Assembly: GCA_914767715.1 (NCBI GenBank)
Contig: OU612073.1
Location: forward strand, 17,112,001-17,176,000
Direction of reading: 5' to 3'
Length of the DNA stretch: 64,000 nt
From: Membranipora membranacea
Lineage: Eukaryota; Bryozoa; Gymnolaemata; Cheilostomatida; Membraniporidae
Shown here: positions 1 to 15,300 of the stretch, piece by piece
How the letters are laid out: each line of letters opens with the position of its first letter
How positions within the stretch are numbered: position 1 is the first letter of the stretch
Position numbers and translations under genes: made by a program
The notes under the pieces: model-generated
The model's input: the letters and a program-made list of their open reading frames with translations, nothing else
What the model was told of the DNA's origin: nothing
Databases searched by the model: none

Positions 1-304
1 TAAATTTGTTGCTAATGGTATTTATGAATATAGTGCTTTATTCCTACAGTTGCATTTATCTTAGACCATAATATATAATATGTATGAAAGCATCTATGAT
101 TGTGATACATTTACTTTTGTCCCAGCTGCTTGGCTTAGCGGTTCTATAAGACAGCTTTTTTAAGTTTGATGTCATTATAGATGAGTCACTGTCGGTGATT
201 AGACCTAGCCATATTTGTCGGAAATCTTCAAGGAAATAATCACATTAAGTGAGACCAAGGCTTTTCTTGTTACATTAATGCGCTTATAATTTTTTCTGTT
301 ACAG

Positions 305-3300
305 GGCTGCTTAGATGACAGTAATGATACACCAATTGAAGAAGGCACAGACAACTCTTCATGGTTTTGTTTACAATGTGGCACTCAGGTAATGCAATGC
401 TAAATTAGCAATAAGGTTGTAGGTCAAATGTGTTTGAGTTGGATCTGGCATAAAAAGACCCTAGAAGATTCAGATATCTGGTTGGCTCAATATTTTCTCC
501 TCAATCAGACTAAATTTATTCATTTATTCAATAAAAGAAAAACTAAAAGGGTCCGACATGCGATGGCTCATGGAGGGAGGTCGTTAGATAAATTATAATC
601 CATTGAATTTGGTTGATGTGCTAGATTCATTGGTATTTCTTCCTCGCCTTACTTAATCTGCTCCACCTGCCGGTCATATTTTTGTTCTGAGTATTTTATG
701 CTGACAAAACAGTATCATTTCTTACATCCGCGACTTACACCTGAGCCTGCCAGCATATAACAACATATATCAACATATCATAGCCTCCTGAGGACAAATA
801 TGGGAACCTTGTTGCTGTCGAGTTTAGCTATTTGCAGTTTGAAATATCACTATATAGCTGCATGATTATGATGGGGTCTGATATCACAAGTGATAGATTG
901 TGACTGGATGCGCCATATTGTGTACATTTTGGCCCAGCATTGAACGAAGCTAGAAGTTTATTTGTAATTTTGTGATGACACGTTGTTGGAGTCAGATCAG
1001 AAGATATCAGTGATAACATTTGCAGCTCCCTTATATTGAGCAGAATTTGTATTGAACATTGTTTTATATATATATGTTCCGTCTCTGAGCGGTTACGAAT
1101 TATCCACAAAATTTGATTCTTTCATTAATATCCAACTATAAGACATTTTTTTGACAATCCATCCACCTGCTTACTAAACATGACTGATGTTTTGTCTTGA
1201 CAAACACATACATAAAAAAATCAGGATATTACTATCTTGAAAACATTTCAAGAGGTGAAATTGATTATCAGCAATCAAGCAATGTAGGTTGTGATTGCGG
1301 CTAGCTAAGAGTGCTCTACTTTTGGATAGTATGTCCTTGTTATCAGCTGGGAGTTGAACTATTAATCATCGGACACTAGGTCAAGAAAAGATGACAGCTG
1401 GTGCACTATAACCTACATATGCATTCACAAAATACCAACTTATCTGTATTCCTGTTTTGAACCTGTTTTGTTTCTGAGATGGAACCATATTTTTTTGCTG
1501 CGTACTGACCTCAGCTGTAAACCGTTATGTCAAAATGCCGCCAAAACAAATACTATAGCGGAGTAAAATTATAAAATTGTATAAGCGAGAAGAAGCTCGA
1601 GGCTTTCTCCGAATTCTTTGTTCCTTTTCCACAGTTAAGTCTACCCGTTATGTATTTGTTGACAACACGTCCTTACAAAAGTACTTACTAGCAAGACCAT
1701 TCTGTGGTTGTGAGACACTTGACAGTCTTTGTTTTGACCTGCTCTAGAACTGTCTTGTATTGATCATTTACGTAGCTATGATTTTGGTTAATAACAAGTT
1801 AGGACTCTGATGGCTCAGACACCAGACCCCTAGTTGAACTTTACTTTTGTGTTTCAGGGATGTGGCGAGTTATCTAAGAACCATATCAAAGAACATTGGA
1901 AGAAGCCACACTCTGACAGTCACTGTATCGCAGTAAATACAACCCGCTGGAATATCAGGTAACTCAATCCATCTTCTGGTGACAGTTTGATAGATGGCAA
2001 TCAGACTAATGTTTGCTTGTTAATAACTGTCCCACAATGCAATTGTTTCCTAGAACTCCCATCACAATCATGTCATCAACTATTTGTCTGGCTCGTCTAC
2101 TTTTAAGCTGATATAAATGAGTGAGTAACAAAATTAAGAAATAAGATGATTTGTGTGTTTTTATTTTCAGATGCTTTGAATGCGACGATACCATACCTAT
2201 CACTAGCCATAAATCGTTAGGTGACACTGTGTCGTATCTGAAGAAACAACTTGGAGTTGGGCATGCAAGTCGTCCCAACTCTGCAGAAATATCACAGATG
2301 GCACCTGAGTCTACTACGGGTGGCCCTCAGGCTACTGTAGATAAACCTGGCAGTGGTGGAGCCAAACAGAAGCAGAGAGGGGGTGGAGAGGCTTTATCAG
2401 GGGGCACATCTAAAACAGCTCCCAAGTTGAAGGTAGGAATGCCGGATGTTTTGCAAAACACCACAAAGCCATATCCCTTCGTTGAAACTGAAAATAATTT
2501 TTTACCAAGAGCGTTATTTTGACTTTTTTGCTGGATTTGCTGGATCAGTCATAATTGTGGGATATTACCAAAAGAGTTTTGGTGTCTTTGATCCTCGTGC
2601 ATTTATAATTTCCATCAACTTACCACCGAATACCAGAACTGTCTTTGGTGATTAAAATAGACTTGGCAAAGAGGGGTAGGTCTAAAATGACTGTGGTTAA
2701 TAAAGTACGCGCATTGGGTAATATTTTGCTAAATATTCTCAGAAATTGTGATTTTTTTATCTCTAGATTTGTAAACAAGACCTGAGCCAGAGCTGTCAAA
2801 TGACAATTTATGTATGTGACTCTGTTTTATCTTCTCACTCTCAGCCCCTTACACTGTCAAGTTTTTTGCCCATATACCACAATCCAAGATCTTTAATCCA
2901 AAATTTTACAATGGCAGTAAAACCTGTTAGAAACTCAATTTTTTGAATATGATTTGGCCAGCTTTCAAATCATCCAAATACTTTTCTTCATCTTACTTCC
3001 ACATAGAGAAAGGAGAAGACAATTTGTCTAGCCCTGCGAGCACTTCAGATTGATTGAGTGTGATATGCTGGGGATACCATTTGCACCAGGGCATTCACCT
3101 TGAGGAATTCTTGCCTATAAAGTCCTCTCACAAACAAACACATTTTTGGATAGAGGGCCTAAGGGGGATGACACATAACCTATAAATCACGAACCCACAG
3201 CCTTCATATGGGGGCCTTGATACCTGAACTAATTAGCGAGGGGTCTATAAATACCTGACCGACTGCAGATATGGTAACATGACAGACAAATTATTGAACT

Positions 3301-6300
3301 TAACATGAAATTTGTTTTGTTGAATCAAAGATTTACCTTCCTGATATTGTGTAGAGTCCTTGAGTGTCACGGTCACAAATACATTCCAAAAATATCACTA
3401 CACCACTTGAATTAGACCTTCCATCTAAGTGCTCAAATTTTGCCCAGGTTTTATGGTTGTAGCATTTCATTATGAATCACATTCCCAGCATGATGTGAAT
3501 GTGGTTGGAATGTTGAATGCTAAGGCGACCATCAAACTGAGCAGAGTTGGAGAACTTTAAGTGGCGACTGCCTCATTTTATGATTCCACAACCCCAGCTA
3601 GAGAGGGCTTCATACCATTTTCCTAAAGGTGCAACATAAAAAAATGGTTATCTGAGCACTACCATTTCATCGAAAGCGAAATCTGTGATCTCTTACCACC
3701 ACTCTACACTGTATATTTTGTTGACCCAACACTATTAGTACTTATCCGTTGATATCACTTTTATATTTTGATTACAGGGCCTCTCTAATCTCGGTAACAC
3801 ATGCTTCTTTAATGCAGTCATGCAGAGTTTATCTCAAGTTAGAGAACTTAATCAGCTTCTCTCAGATAAGAGACAGGGGGAGATGACTATTAAACCCGTC
3901 GAGGGGGACGATTCTACACTGTCAGCGGCGGCGTGTGATATACAGCTGAGCAGTGACTACGAGAGCAGCGGAGAGGAGGATAACGATTGTCCTGATGAGC
4001 TGGTGAGTCATTGTCTTCTAAGGTGGGAAATTTTGTAGACAATGTGGTCCATTGGCAGGTATCATAACAATAACGTCCATACGGGGAAGGGTAACCTGGA
4101 GGGTCTTTCAATTAAAAACTGCCAAAATGGCAATATGATTGCTGATTTAGGGAGTGAGGAAGACCTTCGATGAATCTATGATCTTGCCCAGAAAAATGCT
4201 CACTCGTTGATAGAACTAGAAATTTTGAGTAAGCGATTTGGGAATGAATAATTGAAAGACAAAATGAGTGATAATTTTGAGTGATGTTATAGTGATAGTT
4301 TGCTTTAGTAAAGCATCGCTCTTTCTAACTGAAAGGCCCCTGTGGTCATAGCGGATGACCCTCTAGGGTTACATTCTCTCACTCGATCCTGTTTTGAGAA
4401 CACACTACATGTTTTCACTAATTTAAGTTGATCCTTTCCATTTGGGTCTTTTTGAGTCTTGGGCAACCATGGGATCTGGCCAAATTCACAATACTATAAC
4501 ATATAAATATACCAGTAAAAACTCAAAAAGAAAATTGTTAACGCTTTTGTTTCACCGACACCAGGCCTTCATTCCTCAATTGTGTAATGGCTTTACACTT
4601 TGCAGTTTACAGGCAATTCGCGTAATTATTGTGGCTTTAGGGCTCAAAATTGTTGACCGTCTGAGGGCTTTTAATACCCGGTTACGCTGTTTTTAAGTAT
4701 TTTTTTGCGTTAGATTTTGGTGAAAGCGGCATGTCATGATTTCTTTGTACCAAGCCCTGGAGATGGGAATATCCTGTCTTCGTGTGAAATACATTACTGA
4801 GTGCATGCTCCTTGGAAAAAACATTGATGTGAGGAAACCGTCAAAATATAAAAACAAGTAAAACGCCCTTCCTTGGTCATCCATTGTGTCAAAATGGATC
4901 GTTGCCAACTTTAACAGGATTTAGAGTGTTTATTTTGGATCTGCCAACTTTAGAGTTAGGGTGTGTAATGGGTAAAAAGGGCTTAATTCTTTGGTTGAAA
5001 TAAATGTTTGGTACTATTACATCGAATTTTTTCTGTAGTTTGGACAGCGTTAACTGCTGCAAATTTAGATAAGATTGTTTTCTAGCAGAAATTTCAACAC
5101 TATATGACACATATTTCTCTAAACTGGATATAGTATAGTTAAACCACTGCTACCACAGCTGGGCTTTGCCCAGCATATCCACCAGTAAAAAATTTAAATA
5201 GAGAGTTGTGGCATTAAAACCTCTAGCCAGTAGCTTTATATGGAGTTATTTGAGCCCTCTAAATGTGGGGAGTATCTTCTTCCCCAGCCATCCACCATTG
5301 GTGATGACACATGTTTACCCTGACCAATCAGGTTGGTCAGGGTCAACATGTGTCATCACAAATGGTGGATGGCTGGGGAAGAAGATACTCCCTACATTTA
5401 GAGAGCTCATATAGCTCCATGCGAAGCAACTGGCTAGATGTTTTGATGCCACAACTCTATATTGAAATTTTTGACTGGTGGCTCTGCTGGTCAAAGCCCA
5501 GCTGTGTCAGCAGTGGTTTAAGTATAATCTGATGTCAAATGTTTAAAATAATTGCTAATATTTTTTTACCTTATATTTCAGCATCCGTTGACAGTAAAAC
5601 TCTGCTCTGAGAAAAGTTGCTCAACGCTAACAGATGCGCTGATAAAACTTCTCAGGGATATGACATCAGAGGAAGCGCGACACACCCTCAATCCTGGCGG
5701 CCTGTTCTCGCATATCTGTAGTAAGGTTCCCAGGTTCAAGGGTTACCAACAACAGGACAGTCATGAACTACTCAGATATCTACTCGATGCCATGAAGAAT
5801 GAAGAACAAAAGGTCTGTATCTCAACTTTGTGGGTAATGTGTGACAGGGGGGGGGGGAGACTACATGGGGGGCTATATAGAGGTGTGCGAATGGACTACA
5901 TAGGGGGTGTGTGATGGGGGAAGGGAGGAATAATACATGTGGGTGTGTGTGGTGGGGTAGGAGCTGACTACAACAGGGTTTGACTGCAAAGAGGAGGCAT
6001 TGAAACGTCGGAAAAAAAATTGTGTCCACACTCAAAATCCTTTTCTCTAGCGCTGGTCAGTATAATTTAACATCGCTGCTATGTGTTTGGGATTTGTGAA
6101 TACTTATGTGAGTTGGGTTCAATTTGGAGATAAAACTTATCAGCAGTTCACTGAACGTTCATCCCTGAATTTTCTTTGGAATCAGATTCTTCTTTAACTC
6201 ATGGATATACTCCACCAATGGTATTTGAAATCTAAGACAAACACAAATAAATGTTATTTTCTCATATATGTATATATATATATCCACACACTATTTTATT

Positions 6301-9300
6301 TGGCGGTTAAAATCATCCTGGACGGATGTTTTTATAACATGCCATAGAAATTATGGCAAAATTGGGGGAAAAAAGAAAACAAAACAGACATAGAGATAAA
6401 ATGTTGGGCTGCCATGAAAATATGTGGCAACATGATGTTATCAAAGTAATATTAAATTCAATTCACTGAGTATTTGATATCTTCAGCCAAATACTAATAA
6501 AAAATACAGGAGATAGGCAAGAAACAATAAATAATGTTCAGGTAGGTGTATTCCGGGAATTAGATGGAGATGGCTCCACTTGTCTTCTTTGACTTAAAAT
6601 GCGCAATCTAAAAATAGCCTATTTCATAATATCATCTAAAAGTGCTGGATGAAGTTTTTGGTTGTAAGTACCTCACATTCTTGATGGAATTTTATTGATA
6701 CAAAGCTTGTTATGATGGGGTCAGTTCTCCATTGTGTCTGTCTTCATATTCTCATGCCAACACATAGCTTCAGTGCTCATGCTGGTCTGGTTAAGGTGGT
6801 GGGAGGGGACTCTAGAAATAGCTATTGTAGACTCCTAATGAACTTTGTCTAAAAAGTATCTTTGACACACCAGCAACTTAACTATATTACATATAGTCAT
6901 AATTGCCATATTTTAGTTTTTTTAACAATTTTTTATGGCATAATTTATATTGATTAATATTATTTTCATATTCATTATTTTATAGTATTATTTGAATTTA
7001 AATTGATTTAAATAGATAATGATTATACTTTGTTTATGGTCTATATTTATCGTTATATGCGGCACAAGGCGATATTCTCAGATAAAAACTAGGTGACATT
7101 AGAACTGTGTACCACCAGGTTGCCGGAAATTAACAGCAATATCTTAGAAATGTAAAACTAATATGATTTTGTATATTTGTATGTTTGCTCGAGTTGTGGT
7201 AGTTAAGAACTCGGTTGATGCTGGTTTTACCAGTAATTTGTCTATGTTCTGAGAATTCCGGTGGTGAAAATTCCAATTATTGCCATGATCTAAGAACTGT
7301 GTGAAAGAATATCGTATTCGACTTTGTGATTTGCCTGATAGTATATCCTAGAACAAGTTTAATCCAATTGCCTGCATTCCTGTTGCTCCCTTCCACTGGT
7401 CACGCCGCAGTCAAAGTTGCTGTGTCTGATTTTACACTTATTTCTAGAATAAGATGTATCCAATTATTTGTCATCATTGTTTATTGTGTGTTTTGTTATA
7501 GAGAATTCAGTCTGGAATCTTGAGCACATTTAACTACAAAAGCCTGGATGAGTCTGCGAAGAAGGAATGCGCTCCTCAGATCAAACTGTATGGACAGCAC
7601 GCTAAGCACACTACTGTAGACTCGCTGTTTGGTGGTCATCTACTCAGCTCTGTACAGTGTAATGAATGTCATAAGGTATGCTCAAATCTGAACTCATACT
7701 TTTTTCTAATTTTAATCCCATATACCCACCAACCACAGATTTTGGGCACCCTTGGAAATACTTTGCTGGCCAGCCAGCCAGCGTAGGAGGCTGGTATTTT
7801 GTTGTTCAGACAGTGCAGCAGCACAGCCTATGCCCAGCAATTCCAAATTATGGCATTAGGTTATGTACTGTGCTATTTTTTGAGGACATCATATTTGACA
7901 CACCCCGATCAAGCCCCAGTGTGAAAGCTCTATTATATATTAGCTCTGGTTCACACGGCGCAGCACAAGCACAGCCTATGTTAGTTGATATAGGCATCAC
8001 AGGTGCTGTTGTTACAAATTGGTTGGGAGGGCAGGGTCATGGTCTATCGTCATATCGTCACCAAATATAAAAAGTTGGCTCACATACTGATATTACGTAA
8101 ATAATGGTTTCCAAGGTGGTTGAAACTTGGAGTAACATTAGATCTGACTTGGTGACATGATGCTTGGGATTAATGCTTTTGAAATCCACAACAATTCTAG
8201 ATAAAATAAATCTAATGAGGAAAACACCCAAGACAGGTTATGTGTCAACCATTCCCAATTTTTTTCTTCTTGAAATCTCATGCAAACCAAAAACATTTTG
8301 ACCAAAAATCAAGTATCACTGCAGAATGCGCACCTGTAAACTTTCAAACGAAGGAAAAAAAATTCACCTGGTATTTTGCCCAGCTGGGCACTTTAAATAA
8401 AGTGCACCGCTGTTCTGCGAAATGCTCTACATGTGTGCGATCAGGATAGGTTAGGATCTGTTAGGATTGGTGTGTAATGTTTTCTTACCGGTGACCTTCT
8501 GTGATTACCCACCCACAGATTAATGCGGGTATCGAAAGATGTAGCCTCATATCCTGCAAAAAGTTGCTGGTCATGTGATGATATTATTGCCAGTTGCCAG
8601 AGAACTTGGTTCAGAGGCTTTGAGGATAATTTAAAGTTTATCTAGGCAACCCTCTGCTCCATATATTTTCAATAAAAGTAAATAAGTGTTTGTTTTGCTA
8701 AAAATGACTGGGGTCATCGAATGGTAAACACAAAACACCATTGAACTTTGTATCAATTCTAAATGCATGTTACATAACTTGACTTTCCAACGCTTGCCAA
8801 ATTTAGCAAATTTTCCTTCTGTTTATGCTGGCAGTAACAGTATAACTTGCTAAAGGAAAAACTATAGCAAGCAGTCAAAATATAAAACTGGATAAAATTT
8901 ATGGGCAATCTGAGAACTGTTCGATTTTATTCATTATGAGTAAAGCAATTACTGTGACCATTTCCTCTCTTTACATTTCCTTAAGCCTCTACTTTCATCT
9001 TTATATTTAATTTGCAGGCATCACAGATATTTGAGCCTTTCCTAGACTTATCCCTCCCCATATATGAAGAGAAGACGAGACACATAGCCCGCAAAGGTTC
9101 ACGCTCTACTGCAGACGACAATGATGACTTTATACCTGCTGAGGAACGAAATGGGCCAAGCAAACACCAGCAGAAAAAAGCTGCAAAAGCAACCCGCAGA
9201 AATGTAAGATTCAAATGATAGCAATGCATGATCATCTCATGCACTTATACAGAATTGCGTAAAGTACTTATATGGTGATTGAATACCCACTAAATTTTGT

Positions 9301-12300
9301 TTGATAAATACACTGTCTAGGTAGGAACAGCGAGGTTAGTAGAAGTTGTCTTCTCTTTTAATTTGAACCATATAATAATATTATAAATATAATATTGTAA
9401 TGCGTCAATGACTCTGAACTATCATGTACACAATATATTATCCGAATTAGGAAAGTTTTGTCGATCTGCTGGTAGCGATAATTGGTAATGATATTCTGAC
9501 TTGTTTTCCAACAAACCATGATAAATATTTCGGAATGACTTTTTTGTTATTGTGTAATACGTGTCTTGATACGTTCGGCTGTAAAGTACAAGGCTCATTT
9601 CTCGGAAATACCACAACTGGCGTGACTAGTGACATATTCTGAACAATATCAAGATCATCTGAACAATATCAATGCCCATCATCTATACTTCCTCATCTAA
9701 GCTTGTTTTTTATAAATATTTTGCAGAAAAAGCTTAAGAATCATGTCATATCCAAGCAGGATGAGGTGCCTGAGAACTCAGCCGAAAACAATGCTGGTGT
9801 TGAGGGTGGTACTTCAACCGAGCCTGGTACAGAGACCCAAGCTACAGAACCAATCTCTGAAGCTACAGGTCTGCCTTCATGAAACTACGTAGATCCCTGT
9901 CTTAAAATATAATAATTTTCTGCCTAGTTTCATCATTGCAAGATCTTTATATATATCCCAGATTGATCTGTGCGCAATATTGTCATGACGTCGTCCCCGG
10001 TGAATTGCAATATCTCTCAAAGTCCGCTATCTTTTCCGCACCAATAGTTAATCCATAGACAAGCTGTGTGTTAATCTCATAGCTGACACATATTGTTGCA
10101 GTATTTATATGATGCACTTTTATGTCATTATAACGCTTCACAAGTTACTTCACAATTTAATATGTTTATTTTAGTTTGCATACCTGTCGATGATGGCGAC
10201 GTCAAGTCGATGACATCATCAGCAGATAAGGGTCAGCTTTCCGACAGCGGCTCCTCCTCAGTAAGATCACCATCATCTCCTAAATCTCCTAATAAGTCAG
10301 GATATAACAGCGACATCGAAGGTAAATCTCAGTATTAGTACTAGGCTATTACCATAGCAGTGCAAAGCCTACCAAAGCCTTACATACAAAAATGCAAGAA
10401 ACAGAAAGTCATACTAATCAGAAGATCGCGCATACCGCATCCAAACATCATACTTTTATGCCGTGATCTCAGAATAGAAGTTTAATCTTGTTGTATCTGA
10501 ACTGTAGAAATAAGCCTATGGATTCTGAGAATCTCACTATGTTAGGCAAAGAATCTGACCTCAAAAGTATCTAAAACTATGCAGCCACAAGAAATATTTT
10601 GACGGTACCACGTCCGTATGGGCAAAAACAATAAATATAAATATCGGTCAACACTCCATTGCGAATACTGCTGGGTTTCATAATTACAAAAATTGCAGTT
10701 GATAAATACTTTTTTCGCACAGACTGTCATCAGCATGACATTCACTGTATTATTACATATCTCCACTCTTTTTGTGATTTTCCCAAAATTCAGTACGTCA
10801 CTGCAACATTTACTTCTCAAGATATTGAGATAATCGGCAATGAGTTATAGAGTTATCCCACACGAGCGAATAGTTTCAATCTATCCGGTGCTCAGAGTTG
10901 GGTCTCAGCAGTTGGAACTGAGTTCTGTACAAGATCATTTCAGTTTAAGCTATGTTAGGGTAGTGGAATCGCATGACCAAAAGCCTCCTTTATTTAATTT
11001 TTTCCGCTTGTCCATTTACCTTTACAGTTCCCACAAGCTCCAGAGTTTGAATTTCCTCACTTGAAAACAGATGTTTTTTCCCTGGCAAATTTACATAGTC
11101 GGTTTTCACATTTTCACATTTGTACCTGAGTAGTGATTAATGCACTGTCAGATTGTAACTTTGAGGTTCAAGAAGCTATGGGACACAAGACCAGGTTCAT
11201 ACCGGTTTCACATTTTCACGTTTTTACCTGAGAAATGAATAATTTGCGGTCATAATTTAACCATAAGGTTTGAGAAACAGGATGACTTTGTCCATCATAA
11301 CAATATGGGATATATGTGGAGCTATGGTACACAAGACCAGGTTCATTCTTTACTTTCACATTTTCACATCTCTACCTGAGAAATGATTAATGCGCTGTCA
11401 GAATGTAACTGTGAGGTTCTATAAACAGGGTGACCTTGTATAACATAGGAAACATGTGGAGCAATGGGACACAAGACCAGATTAATATTCCTGACATTAC
11501 CAGGCAACGCAGATCCCTGGCTCCCTGGTCCTGTCAAATTCCATTTAGAAATGATATAACTGCCACTCAAACGTATCAGGAACTATAGGGAACACTGTGG
11601 TTTTGGAATATGATCTAAAGATGACACGCCCTGTGTGAGTTCCTTGTCCATCATAATTTTACATAATGAGTATTATGGTGTTTTGTAAGAGATTGTCCAA
11701 TAATACAGCTCATCGTTATGTTTGGCTCAATCCAAACATGAGAAAATATATCTTCCTTATACCAAGATAATTTTCATAATACTCTTCAGTACAGTAATTA
11801 CAACCAAAGTTATTTATACCATCTGATCAGTAGAATTGATAAACAACCACCCTCATACATAACATAACATAACATACATACATACATACATGACTCAATG
11901 AGAGTATACAGATGTGATTGTTCAATTTCCTCCTCGTTTACCGATTCCTATAAATAATCTAGTAAATAAGCTTTGGTTGTCTTAAATTAGCACTTCCCAG
12001 CGCTAACTATTTTGACATTTCGCCGAGTTGCGATCATGTAGGCTGGGATCGATAATTGTACCAAGTATGATAATCAACAAAAGTCGCCCCAATTCACTGA
12101 TTACCTGATACATGAACATGATTGTATGATTTTAAACTCTTGTCAACATCCCTTCCTGAGCTGAGTTTGGGGGGGGGGGGGGAGGTGTTCCCAATGGTAC
12201 GTCACAAACAGCAAACTGGACCATAGTCAATCCAATGAACTCCCTTTCATTGGTCAATCAAGAGACTTTACCTGTATGCTGTAGTTGTATTCAATTATTG

Positions 12301-15300
12301 GTTACTTCTATTTATTGCTGTTGTTTCCTCATCGATTAACTCGCTGTTTGTTACGTAAAACTCAGCAACGACACCATGCGGGTTATGTGCTTAGAGTTTT
12401 TAAATATGAAATAACTCTATGGCTATGTGACAGGGCTAGGGGCAGTGTACGCTTATATGGAGAGTACTGGTCACATCTCAAGGTCTTGTATCAATGTCAG
12501 AGATGTATAAAGTGTAAATTAGTATCAGGAGTGTTTATAGCTATAGTCGTACACAACATGGTACCTCCTTCCCTTTGTCAAATCCTCTATTCTAAGTACG
12601 TTGTATACCCTCATCATAATGACACGGCTTTCAAGCACTTTTTCCTCTTTGGATAATCATTGGTGCCAAGAGCCTGTTATTCTGGTCTTGTTTTTTTTCC
12701 TTCTCAAGCCTTGTTCAACAGAAATACGATGACACATATAAAAACCTCTTACCTGGTACTGCTGGCTTTCATTTGTTTCAAGGAATTTCATCCTATGCTA
12801 TGTGTGCAATGACCGCCTTCACCCATCAAGCTAGACATTTGTGTAGTTAACAAGCAAAACACCGTGGTGCCTTTTCTCGACCCTTGTTAGACCCTTGGTA
12901 CCTTTGATTACAATAAATGTCAAAGCCCTGAGCAGTGAAAGATTTTTAATTGCCTCAAGTTGGATTTTCCTTTCCATTGAAATTGAGCAAGGTCACAAAA
13001 AAGCTCATAGAACATTAAGAGCACACAGAGAAGGGTTTAGATTGCTGCCACACGACAGTATTGTGATCTTTTGTAGGACTTGGCCAAATTGAGAATCATG
13101 AGCCTCCGTATTGTGCATTTCAATGTACTAAATTTGCTCAAAAACTCGGTAAATAATATAAAGTATCCAAGAAAACTACAATTATCTGTAACTTATACAG
13201 AAAGTTTTCACACTGTTCGCCGAGGGTTGTCTTTTCTTTACACATTAACCCGCACAGTGTAAGCTGATAATAAAAATGTTACAATATAATATAATGTTGA
13301 AGCGCCAAATAAAATAGAGTATATTATATCATTGGGGAAACAGTCTATTGTAATTCAAAGAATCCTTCAAAATGTATGCATACACCAATAAAAACTTACT
13401 AAGCATATGTTCTTTAGAAATTAATATGCCTTCAGAATTTGATTTATATCAATGTCAGAAACAGAATCCTTGATAAAGTTCCAGAAATTTGTCAACAAAT
13501 CTGGCATTAATTGAGATGGAAGAGCATCAAATTTCCGATATTCTTTGCCAAACCCTGTCATTACACCAAGAGTCGCCCTGCCCTCCTATTAACAGACTGT
13601 CTGTATAGTTTGATACTAGACATAAAAAACTACAGCTCGATGCTCTTGGCCTTAGTTCTACCGGCTTCATACCGTCCCGCTTTTTTTTTATAGATTCAGA
13701 GCTGACTGGTGAGGCTACTCTGATACCCTGTGTTGAGAAGGTAAGAATTGTAGCCACAGATTTTTTTTGCGGATATTCAAATTCTAACAGAATGATGTCA
13801 GGAGATGGCGTAATCACAAAAATTGAAATGTTTGTATTAGTTAAATTAGAAGACATAAACATGATATAGTATATTAAGTTAGGATTGTAAGCCCTGGCTT
13901 CAGATTTCCTATATATTTGGTGGTTATACAGGTTAGCTTTGATCAATGAGTAGATAACTCCACACTGTATCACCGAAAGTGTTCACCGTCTGTTTTGTTT
14001 TATATCCACAGCTTAAGATAGTTGAAAATACCCGATCTCCTAAAATAAAAGATGCGATAGACACGTCCTTGACCCCACTCTCAGGTAAACCTACCTGTGC
14101 TCCACATGACTGTAGCGTTCTGTCATCCCTCGGACAGTTTACCACCGCAGAGCTTCTCACAGGATCTAATAAGTTCGCCTGCTCATTCTGTAACAGGAAA
14201 GCTAAGAAACTTCACTCTTCCTCTAAAGGTTTGATGGTCTTCAAATTTAGTCATTTCAGTCTTGAATATTGCACCAGCACTTCTTTGATGCACATATTTG
14301 TTCATTTACCGCCTGTAGGGTATATGGAGTAAGAGCATTTTACTCAACATCTCTGATATGCAGTCTTGATCTTTGTGTTAGGAGAACTTTCAACGGAGTA
14401 AGAGCCGAGTAGGCTGAGTAGGATTGATCTAGATATTTTTCGCTTCGTGTGAACACTAACTCAGCTCATTTCAAAGCTGCTGATTGAAGTTTTTATCAAT
14501 AGCAGTGAACTGTCATGGTGCTGCTCTCAGACATCGGTTTTTGGCTCCTGAAAGAACAAAGATGTAATTTAAGTCGATGGAAATTGTCTAATAAAGGTTT
14601 TTTTTTTTGCAGAAAAGCCAAAGACTGTTTACACAAACGCCAAGAAGCAGCTGATTATTTACAGTCCACCTGCCATTCTTACTTTGCATCTGAAGAGATT
14701 TCAACAGAATGGATATTCATTCAACAAAGTTAACCGCCATGTGGACTTCAGTATGACATTAGACTTAGCTCCATACTGCTCAACATTATCTCAGGTAAAT
14801 TGGGATGGGGAGGCACATGTGGAGCCCGGGTTAGGAGAATGGGGTTGTGAATTTGAACTTCATTTGTGTTCGGATCACTCTCCCTCATAGCTTTATAGAC
14901 CTTAGCAGAATCGCTGTATGACGAAAGAGATGAGAGACACATTTGGACTGGATGGTTCAGAGTTACTGAAGTAAGGTGTTGTGTTCTAGTAGCAGACAAA
15001 GATGCAACTTAACATTCAAGACGATGTAGTGGTGTGTATGGTGTCTCCTTGCTACCAGTCATGTTGTACAAAGTTCAGATGCTGTCTACCTAGTGTTCTC
15101 GTTTTGATTATTCCCTACGCCATAAGTATGATTCAGATTACCGACACACGATGTTTACAAGCCAGATGATTCTCTGTGATGCGGTGATGCTGACTGAACC
15201 AGCATGCCATGATACTATGACATGATGTATATTATCTAATTATGTATACCCATTGTGTGCGCTTGTGTGTGTGTGGGTTTTATATCTCCTTCACTATTCT

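Larger units (their letters stand above)
1..9815 (+). repeat. Segmental duplication, left copy
   Basis: Direct duplication that aligns from window position 1 to about 9815 with 55955-64000, through exons and introns alike. It probably extends beyond both window edges of the alignment. The copies differ by scattered substitutions and a few larger indels: 2779-4734 (absent from the right copy) and the intron just before exon 2171-2432. Intron similarity this high means recent duplication or two haplotypes placed in series. Confidence 0.93.

Noticed and set aside
5208-5532. Overlapping open frames in the foldback element
   Set aside because: The two frames mirror each other because the DNA is palindromic. 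No known protein.
7678-8449. Open frames after the CNECHK exon in both USP copies
   Set aside because: They run past a good donor (GTATGC) into intron sequence with no protein similarity. They appear in both copies only because the introns are duplicated.
12285-12656. 123-codon open frame in a USP intron
   Set aside because: No recognisable family, no credible splice sites in phase with the flanking exons, and hydrophobic, AT-driven composition. The exon phases join without it.
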